Assembly: GCF_031755915.1 (NCBI RefSeq)
Contig: NC_083380.1
Location: forward strand, 30,476,501-30,540,500
DNA from: Ziziphus jujuba
Lineage: Eukaryota > Streptophyta > Magnoliopsida > Rosales > Rhamnaceae
Reading direction: 5' to 3'
Length of the DNA: 64,000 nt
Shown: positions 10,043 through 22,494 of the stretch, in pieces
Layout of the letters: each line of letters starts with the position of its first letter
Numbering within the stretch: the first letter of the stretch is position 1
Translations under genes and position numbers: made by a program
Notes under the pieces: generated by a model
Told to the model about the DNA's origin: nothing
Databases searched by the model: none
The model's input: the letters and a program-made list of their open reading frames with translations, nothing else

Positions 10043-12714
10043 ATGAATGTTAAAGAAGAGGAAGAAGACGCTTCAGTGCTCAAACTTGGCGACGGTTTGT
10101 AAATTTGCTTTTCCTCCTTATTCGCTTCTCCAATTCTATGTTTTTCTTTTATGAGTTCAATATCAGTGTGTATATGTAAATTAATTATTAATATGTCATA
10201 TTTTAATTTATAATTATGTATAATGTGAGGGTATATGATTCTTTATATCTTGCAAAAGCGAAGTGGGTCCTCCGCCTTTGATTTTTTTTATTCTTTGTCA
10301 ATATTCTTATCAGACATAAAAAAGGTTGGATTTATATTTCCGATCATGAAAAAGCTGGATTTAAAGCATTGGATTCTGATAGTCTCTTTGTTAACTTGTA
10401 ATGACTGAATTATAATATTCAAATTGGGATTTTGAAGAATGAAAATGACATTCGCAAACAACTTCCAACCATTAAATTATTCTCTTTGCAATATAATGAG
10501 CGTGTAAAAGGCATACATCTCTCTTTATTAGATTCTATTATTTATTTACTTAATTTTCTAAATAATTAATCTTTTTCCCCATATAACCGACAGTAAAATT
10601 TGGCTTTAGGTTGTTCTTAAAACTAAACCGGTAACAAAACATTTTCTTCCAAATAATCTTTGATATATTCTAGCCTACCCTCAACATTGGTTTCTTAATC
10701 TTGTGAGCATCAAGGACAGAAGGGACTACGAGAAAGCAATTTCCTTTTCTTTTTCTTTTTTTGGAGTTTGCAAAAAACTATGATGAATAAAAGTATGACA
10801 TAACTTAAGAGTCTCGTTACAGTAAATGTGATTATTTATGAACATGATTTGATTAGAATTTTTGTTTCATGTGCAGCAAACTTGATGTATTTATTTTGAA
10901 GTATGTATTTGGTTGGAAAATTTTGGTATGTTAGAAAGAAACAATTTTTGTTGAAACTATTTGTTTAGATTCACTTGCTTAAGAATTGTTCCTTCTTTTA
11001 GTCAGATTTGTTCCTTTCTCTCATATGGTAAAAAATCAGGATTCTGGAAGGATTGGGTTCTGAAGTTTGACAATGAGAAGAACTTGGGAAAAATAACAAG
11101 AAGAAAAAAAATTGTGAATTTTTTAACTTCCTAACCTTTACAATCTTACTTGATAATATTCTTATAAGGAATAGCACTTTAATGAAAACTCGAATTCATC
11201 TTGCAAAATGAATGGACATGTTAAATAAACCTTAGCATGCCAGAATCAGATGACAATAGAAACAGTTCATGTCTCTTCCATGTAAATATGCATCCTCATA
11301 AAGCACTATAAGATCAAAAAATGATAATTAATTTGTAATTTCATAACTAGTTTTAGTCGAAAAGCATCTTGTATATCTTCCATCTATAAGCACAATTGAT
11401 TGGTGAACAAAAGGAATAATATTACTTAAACCAAAAGAAATGTGGTTTTGGTTTCCTTTTTCTGTTTTTGGTTTTTGCTGTCAACCTCACGTTGATTGAT
11501 GTTATTTTATCAGAATTTTTAAAGGCCAAATGTCTAATGAATTGTGAGGTTTCCATTCTTCTTGAGCATAGATGCGATCAACTCAAGCATTTGTCTGATG
11601 ACTCATTGAAACAACTTCCACAGTAAGGTTTTTAAACTTGTCTATATTCACCTCATCATGAACTGTGGAATGAGTTCATTCCAGGCTGCTTGAATTCTAC
11701 ATATTTCATTTTTTATATCTATCTTTCAGATTTTGAGTTATCTCATCTCAGATTCTCATATTTTAGAATCTGATTTCCTGTTCAGAGTGTTTGAGAAAGC
11801 GCTGCAATATGTTAAACGTTTCAGCCGCTTCACTAATCAGGATGCTGTAAAGCAAGTTAGAGAGTATCCTTCATTCTTAATACAATGTTCTTATAGCTTT
11901 ATTGTAAATTTTCTGCAAATTTTTCTTTCATACAATGTTGGCATAGTTCCGGGACTAGCTTCCTACCTGGTCCTGAGTTTCAATTTGATTATGCTGTTAG
12001 CGTACAATTGCCTTTGGTTTGGTTAAGGTGTCATTTATTTAGTTACTAATTGTGTATAGCTTGTGGTTGTGGCCTCTATAGCAAGAACTCTGGTTTGTGG
12101 TTTTATATCAAATGCTTGACAATTAAGAGAACCTTTCTTAAAGAGAAATCACATAGGATGAGTAGCAAAAGTTGTTCAAATAAACTCTTTTTTTTTTTTT
12201 TTTTGGTCCTTCTTTTGTAGACTTGGGTTATATACACTTGCAAAAAAGTTGTGTAATCATCTTTTTGTTACTTAACCATATGGCAGAGTCCTTAGCAGAT
12301 ACCAATTGGCTGAATATGAGGTACTTTTTCTCATCACTGAAATATGGAATTATAAGATGTCTTTTTTATATTGAAATAATAATATGCTTAACTAGTACCC
12401 AATATTTATCATACTTTACAGCTTGCTGTGCTTGGAAATCTTTGCCCGGAAACTGTAGAGGAAGCTAATGCCGTTGTGCCTTCTCTAAAGGTAAATCAAG
12501 TGCCTTATGATTATGAATCTTCTTTTGGTGCCTTTGTTCTTCATGAACATCAACTTAAGTTGAAAATCTTATCTACCTACTCCATACTGTTTCATATATA
12601 TATATATAAAGCAATTTGGATTTCTTAAATTTGCAGACGAAAGGACGAAGCCACGACGACGAAGCAATAGAGAAACTGTTGAATGACCTACTAATGGTAA
12701 AGAAATTTGAGTGA
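10043..12714 (+). CDS. NRPB4: RNA polymerase II subunit RPB4 (NRPB4)
   Basis: RPB4 pairs with RPB7 to form the stalk of nuclear RNA polymerase II, acting in initiation and RNA handling. Six exons are read from motif matches and GT-AG boundaries: 10043-10094, 11514-11622, 11786-11863, 12287-12320, 12422-12490, 12637-12714. Phases are consistent and give 139 residues plus TGA, matching the roughly 138 aa of plant NRPB4. Diagnostic blocks are FLKAKCLMNCEVSILLEH in exon 2, ALQYVKRFSRFTNQDAVKQV in exon 3, LSRYQLAEYE in exon 4, NLCPETVEEA in exon 5 and a C-terminal GRSHDDEAIEKLL block. The start is the only ATG upstream in frame and is followed by an acidic VKEEEED stretch. No frame lesion is seen, so this is the intact partner of the duplicated pair. 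The longer NRPD4/NRPE4 paralogue type is less likely because of the short length. Confidence 0.93.
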
Positions 12715-13495
12715 GTTTCTCAGAGTTTTCTTTTACTTCAAGATGAATAAAACTTATCTGGTTGTGGTAGACTATATATCTTTTGCCTTAATCCTTTGCC
12801 AACAAGATACCAACGTTGAACACAAAGTACTTCAGCTGGTTGTTGTACCCAAATTTCAACTTTATCTTAATTTCCTTTTTACTTTTTAACATGAAGTTCA
12901 TATTTCCTTAAGCAAATAGCATTACCCTTTGAGATCAAATTATGTCAAATTAACAAATTGTATAATGAATAAATAGAAAAGGGCAATATTAGTTCACCTT
13001 TTTTTTTCTTTTTTCTTTTTTTTTTTAAAGAGATTAAACAGAATCCAATTTGACAAAAATGGGAAATTTCAAGAGCTCATATGAAAATGAAAGTGTAATA
13101 TATTCATAGCCCACAAAACATGGGCCTCGAGATATGGGCTCTAGGCCTTTCATTTTGACGGGCCCAAACAATGAAATTACCATTTTGGGCTACAATGGCC
13201 AAGATATAATTATCCTCAAATATTTGGGCTTGTAGGGGTTGAAGCAAGGGTGCAACCCAAACCATTTGTGGTGAAGTTGGCACTCTGAAATTGATGGGAC
13301 TGACCCATCAAAACTGGTAGGGTCCTGGCTACCTTGAAATTGATTGGTTTGTTTATTACGTCAGGGCTAAGTCACTCAAAATGAATCTTAAATTGTAACA
13401 ACTCATGTGGATGTTTCTTATACTTTTTATGCATATTTAAACAGAAGTTTTTTTTTTTTTTTTTAATAATTAATGAGCAGTTATGTTATTTGCTT
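12715..13495. other. 3' flank of RPB4 copy A
   Basis: Non-coding in both strands as far as I can see. It contains a T-run at 13000-13026, the GGGCC/TGGGCT-rich block at 13118-13230, and a segment to 13330 conserved in duplicate B. No downstream gene is visible. Confidence 0.6.
13118..13235. promoter_or_regulatory. Cluster of TGGGCC/TGGGCT (site II-like) motifs
   Basis: Within about 115 bases there are ATGGGCCTC, ATGGGCTCT, CTAGGCC, GGGCCCAAA, TTTGGGCTAC and TTTGGGCTTG. In plants TGGGCY (site II) words bind TCP factors and cluster in promoters of housekeeping genes. The block is about 400 bases downstream of the RPB4 stop and is also present at 32975-33090. No transcript start follows clearly, so a regulatory role is inference; it may be the relic of a promoter of a lost neighbour. 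Confidence 0.35.
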
Positions 13496-13635
13496 TTATT
13501 TATTTCTAATATACTCAAACATATAAAATAGATAAGTAAAGCAATTAAAAAGTAACCTAACAATAGCATATGTACATAGGAGTTGAAAAAGAAAAAGAAA
13601 ACTAACAACATCGAAAGCAAAGATAGTTCCATAGC

Positions 13636-13668
13636 CTTTTAAGATCTTCAATCTTTTAAGATCTTCAA
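13636..13668. repeat. Short tandem duplication
   Basis: TTTTAAGATCTTCAATC is directly repeated once. It lies in the decayed C-terminal tail of receptor-like pseudogene 1. Confidence 0.75.
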
Positions 13669-15045
13669 TTTCTTGGATAGCCCCTTTACCTTCTCCTTTT
13701 GCATTGCATCTCAATCAACCATCCATGCTTCCTCTCACAATCACAATGTCACAAGGAACTACTCCAACAACAAGCCCACTTATGTATCCTATCAACACAA
13801 TTTTCCACTCCAATTTGAATAAAAACTCTGAATCATTATTTTCTTCCAAAATTGAATGTGGCTGTGACACAAACTTTAAATCATCACATTTCTTAAACAA
13901 CAGATCACCTCACAATTGGGGGTTTCTCTCAAATGAACTACTCTCAAAACATGTTAAATCGGTTCCCTTGGCGTATAAGCCCTGTAAGCTTGTAACGATA
14001 TACATTGAAGCATTCAAGGACCACAAGTTGCTTTAGTTGTTGAGAAAACTACCCCATAAGATTGTTTTGAGAAAGTCTAATGATTCAAGCACTAATAAAT
14101 TCCCAAAAGATGATGGGATGAAGCCAGTGAGCATATTGTTTGAAAGCTTTAACAAGTAGAGAGCCTTTAAGTTCTCAAATTGATCAGAAATCTCTCCTTC
14201 AAGTCAATTGCTTGACATATCAATAAAACGCAAAGTTATTTTGGATGGCTCCATAGTGTCTCTACCACTTTAGATGTTATTGTGATTGCATAACGATTTT
14301 CAATTTGGTACCAACTATTCCTTAAAAGATTAAATTTCAACATCACACTCAAATATGTAAAATGATTGGGGTCAATAGCCTTCATAGCATACTATCACAA
14401 AATGTAATGAAATGGCAACTCACTTTTGAAATTAAACAAGTATGAAATTTCCAGTGGAATTTGACCCCAAGACATAGAATAAGAAAGGTTGAGATAAGTT
14501 CAGCCGAAAAGTTTCCCAATTGCAACAGGAATTTAAGAGATTGAAAAGGGTCCTATTAGAGTTGATAGAACCAAATAAACAACTACTACTAAGATCAAGG
14601 CCTATAACATTACCAATCTCCTCATCATACTAGACTCCATCCCAGGAGCAGAAATTGTTTGCATGTTTGAGTAATGACACTTTTGTTGCTGTCATTAGTT
14701 GCTTTTTGATATTTAGTTGCTTTGTATTCAGCTTTTTGCTAAAAACACTGTTATATTAGAGAGCCAAAGCATAGCTTGGCTTTTGACAGTATGATTACTG
14801 CAGTGTTAGGTGAAAATTAGGTGGATTACTAAGGTAAGTTTGTGTTTATATGTTTTTTGTCCATGAATGAATGCAAAGCAGTTTTCACACCAGGTTAAGC
14901 TCCATTTTTCCTCTTTTCATTTTCTCTGTGTTTTTTGTTTTAAATCCTACAAAATGGTATTAGAGCATCCTTGATCTTAGAGGGGCTGGGAATGAAATAG
15001 CAAGAAAAATACAGAACCTTCTTTTTACCTTTCCTTCCTTTTTAA

Positions 15046-18000
15046 ATGGCTTCAACTCATTTTTCTACTCTATCACCTCCTATATTTTCTAGGAAAAATT
15101 ATGCCATGTGGTCTATAAAGATGAAGGCTTAGCTTTGAGCTTTTGACCTATGGAAAGTTGTGGAAACTAATACAGATCCCTCTCCTTTAAGAACAAATCC
15201 TACTGTTGCACAAATAAAGCAATATAGTGAGGAAGTTGATAAAAAGTTTAAGACTTTATCTGTTTTACATGCTGGTGTATTAGATGTGATGTTCACCAAA
15301 ATTATGGCTTGTACTACAGCCAAAAAGGTTTGGGACAAGTTGAAAAAAGAGTTCTAAGGAAGTATAAGAACAAGACAAATGTAGATAGTGAATTTAAGGA
15401 AAGAATTTAAGACTTTAAGAATGGAGGTTTGAGTTAGCGAAAGACCTCATAGATAGACTCATGAAGGTAGTAAACCAGATTAGAATTTTTGAAGAGGAGC
15501 TAAGTGATGGAAGAGTGGTGGAGAAAGTGCTGGTTAGCTTGCCAGAGAAGTTTAAAGTAAAGATCTTATCCTTGGAGGAGTCAAAATACCTGAATTAAAT
15601 TTCTTTATCAGAGCTTGTTAATGGTTTACAAGCAACTAAACAAAGAAGATCTATAAGACAAGAACAGACCTCAGAAAGTGTTTTCCCATAATTTCAAAAA
15701 GGCAAAGTTACAGCAAACAATGACCAAAGGAAGCAGCAAGGTGGAGAAAATAATAACAAAGAAAGACATGGTGCTGGTACAAACAAAGATGGTGAAAGAA
15801 AGAAGTTTGCAAAGTGTTCTCATTGCATAAAGAACAACCATTTTGAGAAATATTGTTGGTTTAGACCTAATGTTCAACGTATAGCTTGCAAACAACTTGA
15901 ACATATTGAAAAAGTTTGTAAAAACAAAGGAGGACTAGTACAACAAGCACACCAGGTACAGGTTGCTGATGAAGCACAACAAAATGAGGAAAGGCTATTT
16001 GTTGCCATATGTTATGCAAAAAACTACAGCAAAGAAGCTTGGTTGGTGGATAATGGCTACAGTCAACATATGACTCATAATGCTGATCTCTTCAAGAACT
16101 TGGACAGAAGCTTTGTTTCTAAAGTCTAAATAGGAAATAGAGCTTTTATTCAAGTTCAAGTCAAAGGAGATGTAACTGTGGAAATTTCAACAAGTACTAA
16201 ACTCATTTCAAATGCACTATATGCACCTAAAATTAATCAAAACTTGTTGAGCACGGAACAAATGCTTAAAAATTAGATATTCTTTGAATTTTCAAGATAA
16301 GTCTTGCACAATATATAATCAACATGGAAGTGAAATTCTAAATGTTGGAATAAAATATAAAAGCTTTGTAGTAGAGTGAAATAAGAAAGGAAACAATATT
16401 TTTTTATGCCAAATCTAGTAACGAATCTAAGTTGTGGCATAAAAGGCTTGGTCATTTTCATTATGACTCTTTAAATCTAATGCATGGAAAAAAATTGGTA
16501 GAGAATATGTTTGCTGTTAGCAAAAATCAGGAAGTGTGTGAAGTTTGTCAGCTCAATAAGCAACAAAAGTTGTCATTTCCTTTAAAAAGTGCTTGGAGAG
16601 TTTCTAAAAAGCTTCAGTTGATTCATAGTGATGTATGTGAACCTATGAGTGAGAATTCTATCAATGATAGCAGATATTTTCTCACTTTCATATACGATTT
16701 TTCTAGAATGTGCTGGGTGTACTTTCTGAAACAAAAATATAAAGTTGTTGAGATATTCAATAGCTTTAAAGCCATGGTTGAAAATCAAACAAAGTGTAGC
16801 ATCAAGGTGATAAGATCAGATAATGGGAATGAATATACAGCTCAAAAGTTTGAGCTGCAATGCAAAAAAGATGGAATTCAACATTAACTTACTTTTCCCC
16901 ATATCCTTCAGCAAAATGGGGTTAGTAAGAGGAAGAACAGGACTATTATGGAGATGTGTAGGTATTTGTTGTTTGAGAAGCAATTACCAAAGAAGTTTTG
17001 GGCTGAAGTAGTGAATACTACAGTATATTTGCTAAATAAACTACCAACAAAAGCATTGGAGTTCAAAACTTCATATGAGGTGTGGTATGGAATCAAACCT
17101 ACTATAGAACATTTGAAAATATTTGGGAGCATTTGTTATACACATATTCCTGAAATTAAAAGAGACAAGTTGGATCAAAAAGTTGATATAGGAATCTTTG
17201 TTGGTTATAGCAGCAACATAAAAGAATATAGAATGTATCATTTGAAGACTAACAAGCTGATTGTTCGTAGGAATGGTAAACTTGATGAAATTGTTGTTTG
17301 GAATTGGGAAAAGAGTCAAGTTCAGGCTTTAGAAAAGAATTTTATCCAAGAATATGCTAAATTCAGAGGAAGCTGATTGAGATGATAAAAATGCTATTGG
17401 AATCCGAGGTACAAGATCCTTGACTGATGTATATGAGATATGCAACCTAGCATTGGGTGATCCAATTATTTTCTATGATGTAAATCAAGTTAAGACATGG
17501 AGAAAGGCCATGGAAACTGAAATCAGCATGATAAACAAAAATAAGACTTAAGAACTAGTGAACAACCCTCAAGGCAAAAAGGCAATTGAAGTGAAGTGGA
17601 TCTTTAGAACAAAACCCAATGCAGATGGTACAATAAACAAGCATCAAACAAGGTTGGTAGTTAAGGGCTATGTGCAGAAACCAGGCGTTGATTATGGAGA
17701 TACATTTACACCAGTTGCAAGGCATGAAACAATCAGATTGCTACTAGCTTTTGCTGCTAAAAAATGTTGAAAAGTATACCATTTAGATGAGAAATCTGCA
17801 TTTCTCAATGGTTACTTGCAAGAAGAAGTGTATGTTGAACAACCTGAAAGCTTTATTGTTCAAGGGAAGGAAGACAAAGTTTATAAGCTGCATAAGGCTA
17901 ATTATGGTTTGAAACAAGCTCCTAGAGCTTGGTATAGTAGAATTGACTCACTCCTTGTGGAAAAGAGATTTAAAAAAAGTGAAAATGAGCCTACTTTATA

Positions 18001-18880
18001 CGTAAAGTCAAGTTCAAATGATAAAAAATTAATCGTTTCTCTATATGTTAATGACTTGTTTGTTATAGGAGGAGATTCACAAAGTGTGTTGGAGTTTAAA
18101 TTTGAAATGCAAAATGTGTTTGAAATGTCAAATTTGGGATTGATGAACTATTTTCTTGGCATGAAAATATGTCAATCTATTTATGGCATTTTCTTACCCC
18201 AAAAGAAGTATGCTATGAAACTACTCAAAAAGTTTGATATGGAGTAGTGTAATCCAGTTGATACTCCAATGGTTCACAATCAGAAGTTTGAACTCGAAGA
18301 TGGTGCTACCAACATTGAAGTTTTAGTTTACAGAATCCTTATTGGAAGTTTGCTATATTTATGTGCTTCTAGACCTTACATTATGTTTTCTGTGAGTTTC
18401 TAGATTTATGCATGCTTCATCACAGATGTATTATTCTGCAGCTAAAAGAGTACTAAGGTACATTAGAGGTACTATAGATTATGGTGTTTGGTTTTTGAAG
18501 TAAGAAGAAGGCAAGTCGATAGGCTATGTTGATAGTGATTGGGCTAGCCGCATGGAGGATTCAAAGAGTACTTTAGGGTACTTATTTTCTCTTGGTTCAA
18601 TTCCATTTTTATGGAACTCAAAAAAAACAAGGTTCAGTGGCTCAATCCACAGCTGCAGCTGAATATATTGCTGCTGCAACTGCTTCGAATCAAGCCTTAT
18701 GGCTAAGGAAGTTGTTTGTGGATTTGATGGAAAGGCAAGAAGAAGTTACCATTATATATTGTGGCAACAAGTATGCAATTTCCATTCAGAAAATCTAAAT
18801 CAACATCAAAAAACAAAGCATATTCCAGTCAAATACCATGTTGTGGAGGAAATTAAAAGAAAATGGTGAAGTGCAGCTGG
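15046..18880 (+). pseudogene. Copia gag-pol remnant
   Basis: Domains occur in Copia order. Gag starts at ATG 15046 and meets a stop within about 30 codons. A CCHC zinc knuckle ([14 protein letters not shown]) lies at about 15817-15858. A protease relic, [13 protein letters not shown], has lost the usual DSG. The integrase zinc-binding region LWHKRLGHF...CEVCQLNK starts near 16432, followed by an integrase core with HSDVCEP and RSDNGNEY to 16887. Reverse transcriptase spans 17558-18247, with LKQAPRAWY and YVND in place of YVDD. RNase H has YVDSDWA near 18525 and AAEYIAAA near 18658. Stops at 16885 and 17768 and several frameshifts show that the element is dead; the order pro-int-RT-RNase H separates it from gypsy elements. 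Confidence 0.9.
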
Positions 18881-19127
18881 TTCATTGCAGGTCTTGAGGT
18901 CGAGCTTACTGATATTTTGACAAAAGCATTACCAAGAAACAGATTTGAAACATTAATAGATGATCTTAGTGTTTCCAACAAAAGTGTCAAGGAGAAGTGT
19001 TAGAGTAATGACACTTTTGTTGCTGTCATTAGTTGATTTTTAATATTTAATTGGTTTATATTTAGTTTTTTATTAAAAACACTGTTGTATTAGATAGCCA
19101 AAGTATGGATTGGCTTTTGGCAGTATG

Positions 19128-20547
19128 TAGTGATGAAAATATTGGTATCGATATAAATATTGAGGGTATAATTTCATGGAAATATCGATATTGATGGAAA
19201 TGTCAATAAAATTACGAAAACTGTAAATATTTCATTTATATTATAGATTTTTATATATAAAATAATTAATATAGTAAAATAATATTAAAAAAATACAATA
19301 ATAAGAATACAATGATAATGAAATAGGTCATAAATATTAAAAATTATTATAAGTAAAAAAAATACAATTTGTTAGCATCAAAGTATAGAAAATTTATTGA
19401 TAAATTCAAATATAAACAATAAATGTCAACTATACAAACATTTTATCTTAATTATGCTAAGTGGATTATCCAACAAGTATATATTTTTTAATTAAAATAA
19501 AAATAAATATTTTTCAATTATATTACAGAAATATTTGTTAGCCAAAAAATTATATTGGAGAAATATTCCCTACTTTTTTTTACAACAAAAACTAGATTAA
19601 AAAAATAGATGGAAATATAAAAGGAAAAAAAGGTATAAGAAAAAGAAAAATAATTTTCCTTATCAAAATTTTTATCTTGTTTGGATGTTAATAAAAACAC
19701 AAACAAATATTTTTTCTCTTATTTTCAATTTTTTTTAAAGAAAAATTTGTTTCAGTTTTTTTTTTTAATTTAATTTCCTATCAAAACAAATTATTTTTTC
19801 TCTTTTATTTAAATTTTATAATTAATTTTGGGATCACAGCCTCCTAGAAATCCCAATTTTTATTTATTTATTTATATTTAAAAAAAAAGAAAAAAGAAAA
19901 AAGATATACAGAATTTAAAAATTAAATTAAAAAAAAAAAAAAAGGGTATACAGGAAAGCAGTGTCTTTTTTGTAAGCCCAACTTTTGGCCGTCCCATTGT
20001 CGGATCCAAGCTGGACATCATTTACTGCCTCATCGACATAATCAAAACCCCCAATTCGCCTACGAGATCCATCAAGGATGCTCTCAACGCCCTCTTCAGA
20101 ATCGCTCTCTACCCTCTGAATCGGAGCTTGCTGATCAAGCTCGGAGCTGTTCCGCCGCTGTTCTCACTCGTTGTGAAGGATGGCAGGGTCGGGATCGTTG
20201 AGGATGCGACGGCAGTGGTTGCTCAGATCGCTGGGTGCGAGGAGAGAGAGGAGGCGTTCTTGAAGGCTAAAGGTGTTGGGCTTGTGGCGGATTTGCTGGA
20301 CCCTTCAAAGGGTTCGAGCTTGAGAAGGAAGGAGAATGCAGTTTGTGAGAGAGATGTTTAAAAGTTGAGGATGGGATTGTGGACGTTGCTGAGAATGGAA
20401 GTTCCAAAGGGAAAGGAAAGACTGTGGCTTTGTTGAAGAGAGAGAGAGAGAGATCAAAATTTCTTTCCCACTCTGTCGTTATCGAGCAACGCCGAAATCC
20501 GATATTGTCCCCGACATTTCGCTGAAGTCGGCGACATTTTCTTCACT
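19128..20547 (+). mobile_element. Pack-MULE-like element inside the Copia 3' LTR
   Basis: The Copia 3' LTR is interrupted here: GGCAGTATG at 19119-19127 is repeated at 20548-20556, a 9-bp duplication typical of Mutator-like elements, and the LTR resumes exactly. The ends are diverged inverted repeats: AGTGATGAAAAT at the left and AGTGAAGAAAAT on the complement of the right, with similarity fading over about 70 bases and mostly C-to-T differences. There is no transposase. The interior is AT-rich except for a captured gene fragment at 19990-20440. The exact edge is uncertain by one base. Confidence 0.82.
19990..20440 (+). pseudogene. Captured ARM-repeat (U-box/PUB-type) gene fragment
   Basis: GC-rich relative to its surroundings, this fragment encodes IKDALNALFRIALYPLNRSL and LGAVPPLFSLVVKDGRVGIV, then VEDATAVVAQIAGCEE and LLDPSKGSS. 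These are armadillo repeats like those of plant U-box E3 ligases. A frameshift near 20340 is followed by a C-terminal-like stretch in another frame (SSKGKGKTVALLK), so part of the ARM array was lost or spliced out. The U-box is not present. The open frame 20128-20361 is a piece of this fragment, not a gene of its own. Its exact parent gene is not identified. Confidence 0.72.
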
Positions 20548-21019
20548 GGCAGTATGATTACTGCAGTGTTAGATGAAAATTAGGTCGATTACTGTGGCAA
20601 GTTTGTGTTTATATGTTTTCTGTCCATGAATGAATGCAGAGCAGTTTTCACACCAAATTAAGCTCCATTTTTCCTCTTTTCATTTTTTGCTGTCTTTTTG
20701 TTTTAAATCCTACATTGCATTTACTCCTTGAGGTTTCCATTGTAAAACCTTGGGTTAACTGAATTCGTAAGCAGAAGCAGACTTGCTACTGAGAATGCTT
20801 TTCTTGAATGCTGCAAGGCAAATCTCTCATCATCATGGCAAGATGGCTGAAAAGAAGTAGAAGATTCAGCAACCACATCTCCAACAACTAATGTTTCATG
20901 AACAGGGAATAAAACAACAATGATAGCCCCATAATGCTTTTATTTATTTATTTATTTTTTTTTTTTTCTCTCTTACTTAAGTATTGAGGTTCAACTAATT
21001 AAAGAGCTTCTTATATAGA

Positions 21020-22490
21020 GGAGCATGGAAGCTTCCTATATTTATACAGTCTAATCAATAAAAATTATACAATTATATCCTTTTGAAACTTTGAGCAAAA
21101 TATGATCTCCTTCCTTTAATTAAAAAAAAAAAGAGAGAGAGACAAATTATCCATAAATTAAATTGAGCGTTTTTGTTATATTTTAAAATGAGTTTGGCGT
21201 TTCACCGTTGGCTGGGACAATATATGAACTTGTAATCTGGCCCAGTGAATAATTTCTCACGAAATGAACACTTAATATTTTTTAGTTCAACTCATTACAA
21301 ATAGTCAATACTAGTCAAGTCATCACCGGAGGCTACTACTTAGTTTTAGTAGTAAACCATCGGTTACTACTTAGTGCTTACAAAAATAGTCAATACTAGT
21401 TGAGTCATCTCTGGAGGCTACAAAATGCCACTGCCACTACATTTATATGTCCTATTAAGACTTCAACCAAATTAATTATAATAAAAAATATATTTTAACC
21501 ATTTTATGAACTATTGAGACTTTAACCAATTTAATAATACCAGAACAAAAAAGACTTTAACCAATTTAATATCTCCTCCCAAAATACAGAAACAATTAAA
21601 AAAGAAATAGATACAAAGATTGACAGAGACTTACCTCCAAAGACGTCACCGTCCAACCATGTTTCGGTCTTCCATTTTGGATAGGATAGAATAGAAGTGC
21701 TTCATTGATTGGCAAAGGATTTAATGATGAGATCTTGCAGTTCCTTAGAATATTGCACCAGAGTATCCAGCTTTTACCATATCAAAGGCCAACAATACTT
21801 AAGTATATAAAAAAGAATACAAGCTCTTGTTTGGAAGAGTGATATGGCGTCCAAAGTGAACCAAGAATATTCCTGAAACTCAATGAAAACAGTGATAAAA
21901 CTATGATAATTAACCACTAATTTGATAACGGTTATGTTTTTGGTTTTCCGTTTGTGGTTTTCGCTTGATAGAATTTATCAAAGCAACATTTCCAAATGGT
22001 TGGTTTAGTATAATGCTTAAGAAACTAACAATTTCACAGCCAATTCGTTTATGTGATACCGACTTTGAGTAGACTGAATCATGGAAACTTAATCCACTTT
22101 TGCACTTCAGCACAGGAAAAAAAAAATGGAAACTTTCTGGTTATCGAATTCCTGCTAGTATAAGATATCCATTTTGCACATTGCAAACTGATCAAAGAAC
22201 TAATAGTGACAATCCCATGAAAATTAAGGTTCATTGGAAGAGATGCATCAAAACTTCCACAAGTCATTGTTTGTAAGTTTTGCAATAAAGAATGGAAATA
22301 TCAAAGGCTTTATTTTGTTGACTTGAAGTGTACGTATATATACAGGAAAGCTGACCACACCATCCCCCTATTCATCCTTATCTAAAGCTAATATCAATAT
22401 CACTATAGCTAACATCAATATAGGATAGGTTGTTTATCTAACCGAATTACAATTGTGTTACCCCTTTGGTATTATCTAGTGACACACCAG
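21020..22490. other. Intergenic DNA between receptor pseudogenes
   Basis: Upstream flank of pseudogene 1 (TATAGAGGAGC at 21014 resembles the flank of the intact gene at 27130) followed by sequence without recognisable coding blocks. Two tandem-like phrases around CTACTACTTAG and GTCAATACTAGT recur at 21299-21420. Confidence 0.5.
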
Positions 22491-22494
22491 GTTG

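Larger units (their letters stand above)
9300..13560 (+). repeat. Segmental duplication, copy A (RPB4 unit)
   Basis: From about 9300 (TTAATAGTCATTGTCAT) to 13560 (AAAAAGTAACCTAA) this region is collinear with 28690-33550, covering the RPB4 exons, all introns and the 3' flank. Copy A carries about 350 bp near 9345-9720 not evident in copy B, beginning AAGGCCCCATTTGAAAG, which may be a small non-autonomous transposon. Copy B has its own insertions. The duplicates are about 19.5 kb apart and in direct orientation. Confidence 0.85.
14664..20714 (+). mobile_element. Ty1/Copia LTR retrotransposon, complete ends, decayed coding
   Basis: The 5' LTR is 14664-14951 (TGTTTGAGTAATGACAC to CCTACA). A tRNA-iMet-type primer site TGGTATTAGAGC lies at 14955-14966, the polypurine tract AAGGAGAAG at 18989-18997, and the 3' LTR runs 18998-20714, interrupted by another element. 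Target duplicates TTGCA at 14659-14663 and 20715-20719 are perfect. The element lies in the N-terminal cap region of receptor-like pseudogene 1. Its coding frame is broken by many stops and frameshifts. Confidence 0.93.
13690..20932 (-). pseudogene. LRR receptor-like protein pseudogene 1, split by Copia
   Basis: This minus-strand copy aligns in blocks to the intact receptor at 24203-27055. The N-terminal part lies at 20720-20932, with the start ATG at 20932-20930 matching the intact start. After the Copia insertion (14664-20714), 14663-14430 matches the LRR N-terminal cap and first repeats. At about 14425 the sequence jumps to the island/C-terminal part, so roughly 1.6 kb of central leucine-rich repeats is missing. 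Near the C-terminus, 13900-13715 still reads LIGYISGLVVGVV, the transmembrane segment, and then shifts frame. Many other small lesions are present. It cannot encode a receptor; it records an earlier tandem copy in the cluster. Confidence 0.85.

Noticed and set aside
20128..20361. Stand-alone ARM-repeat gene
   Set aside because: It lacks the rest of the ARM array and the U-box, is frame-broken at its end, and lies within a transposon-like insertion.
14664..20714. Autonomous, active Copia element
   Set aside because: Numerous stops, frameshifts, YVND instead of YVDD and a split 3' LTR show it is dead.
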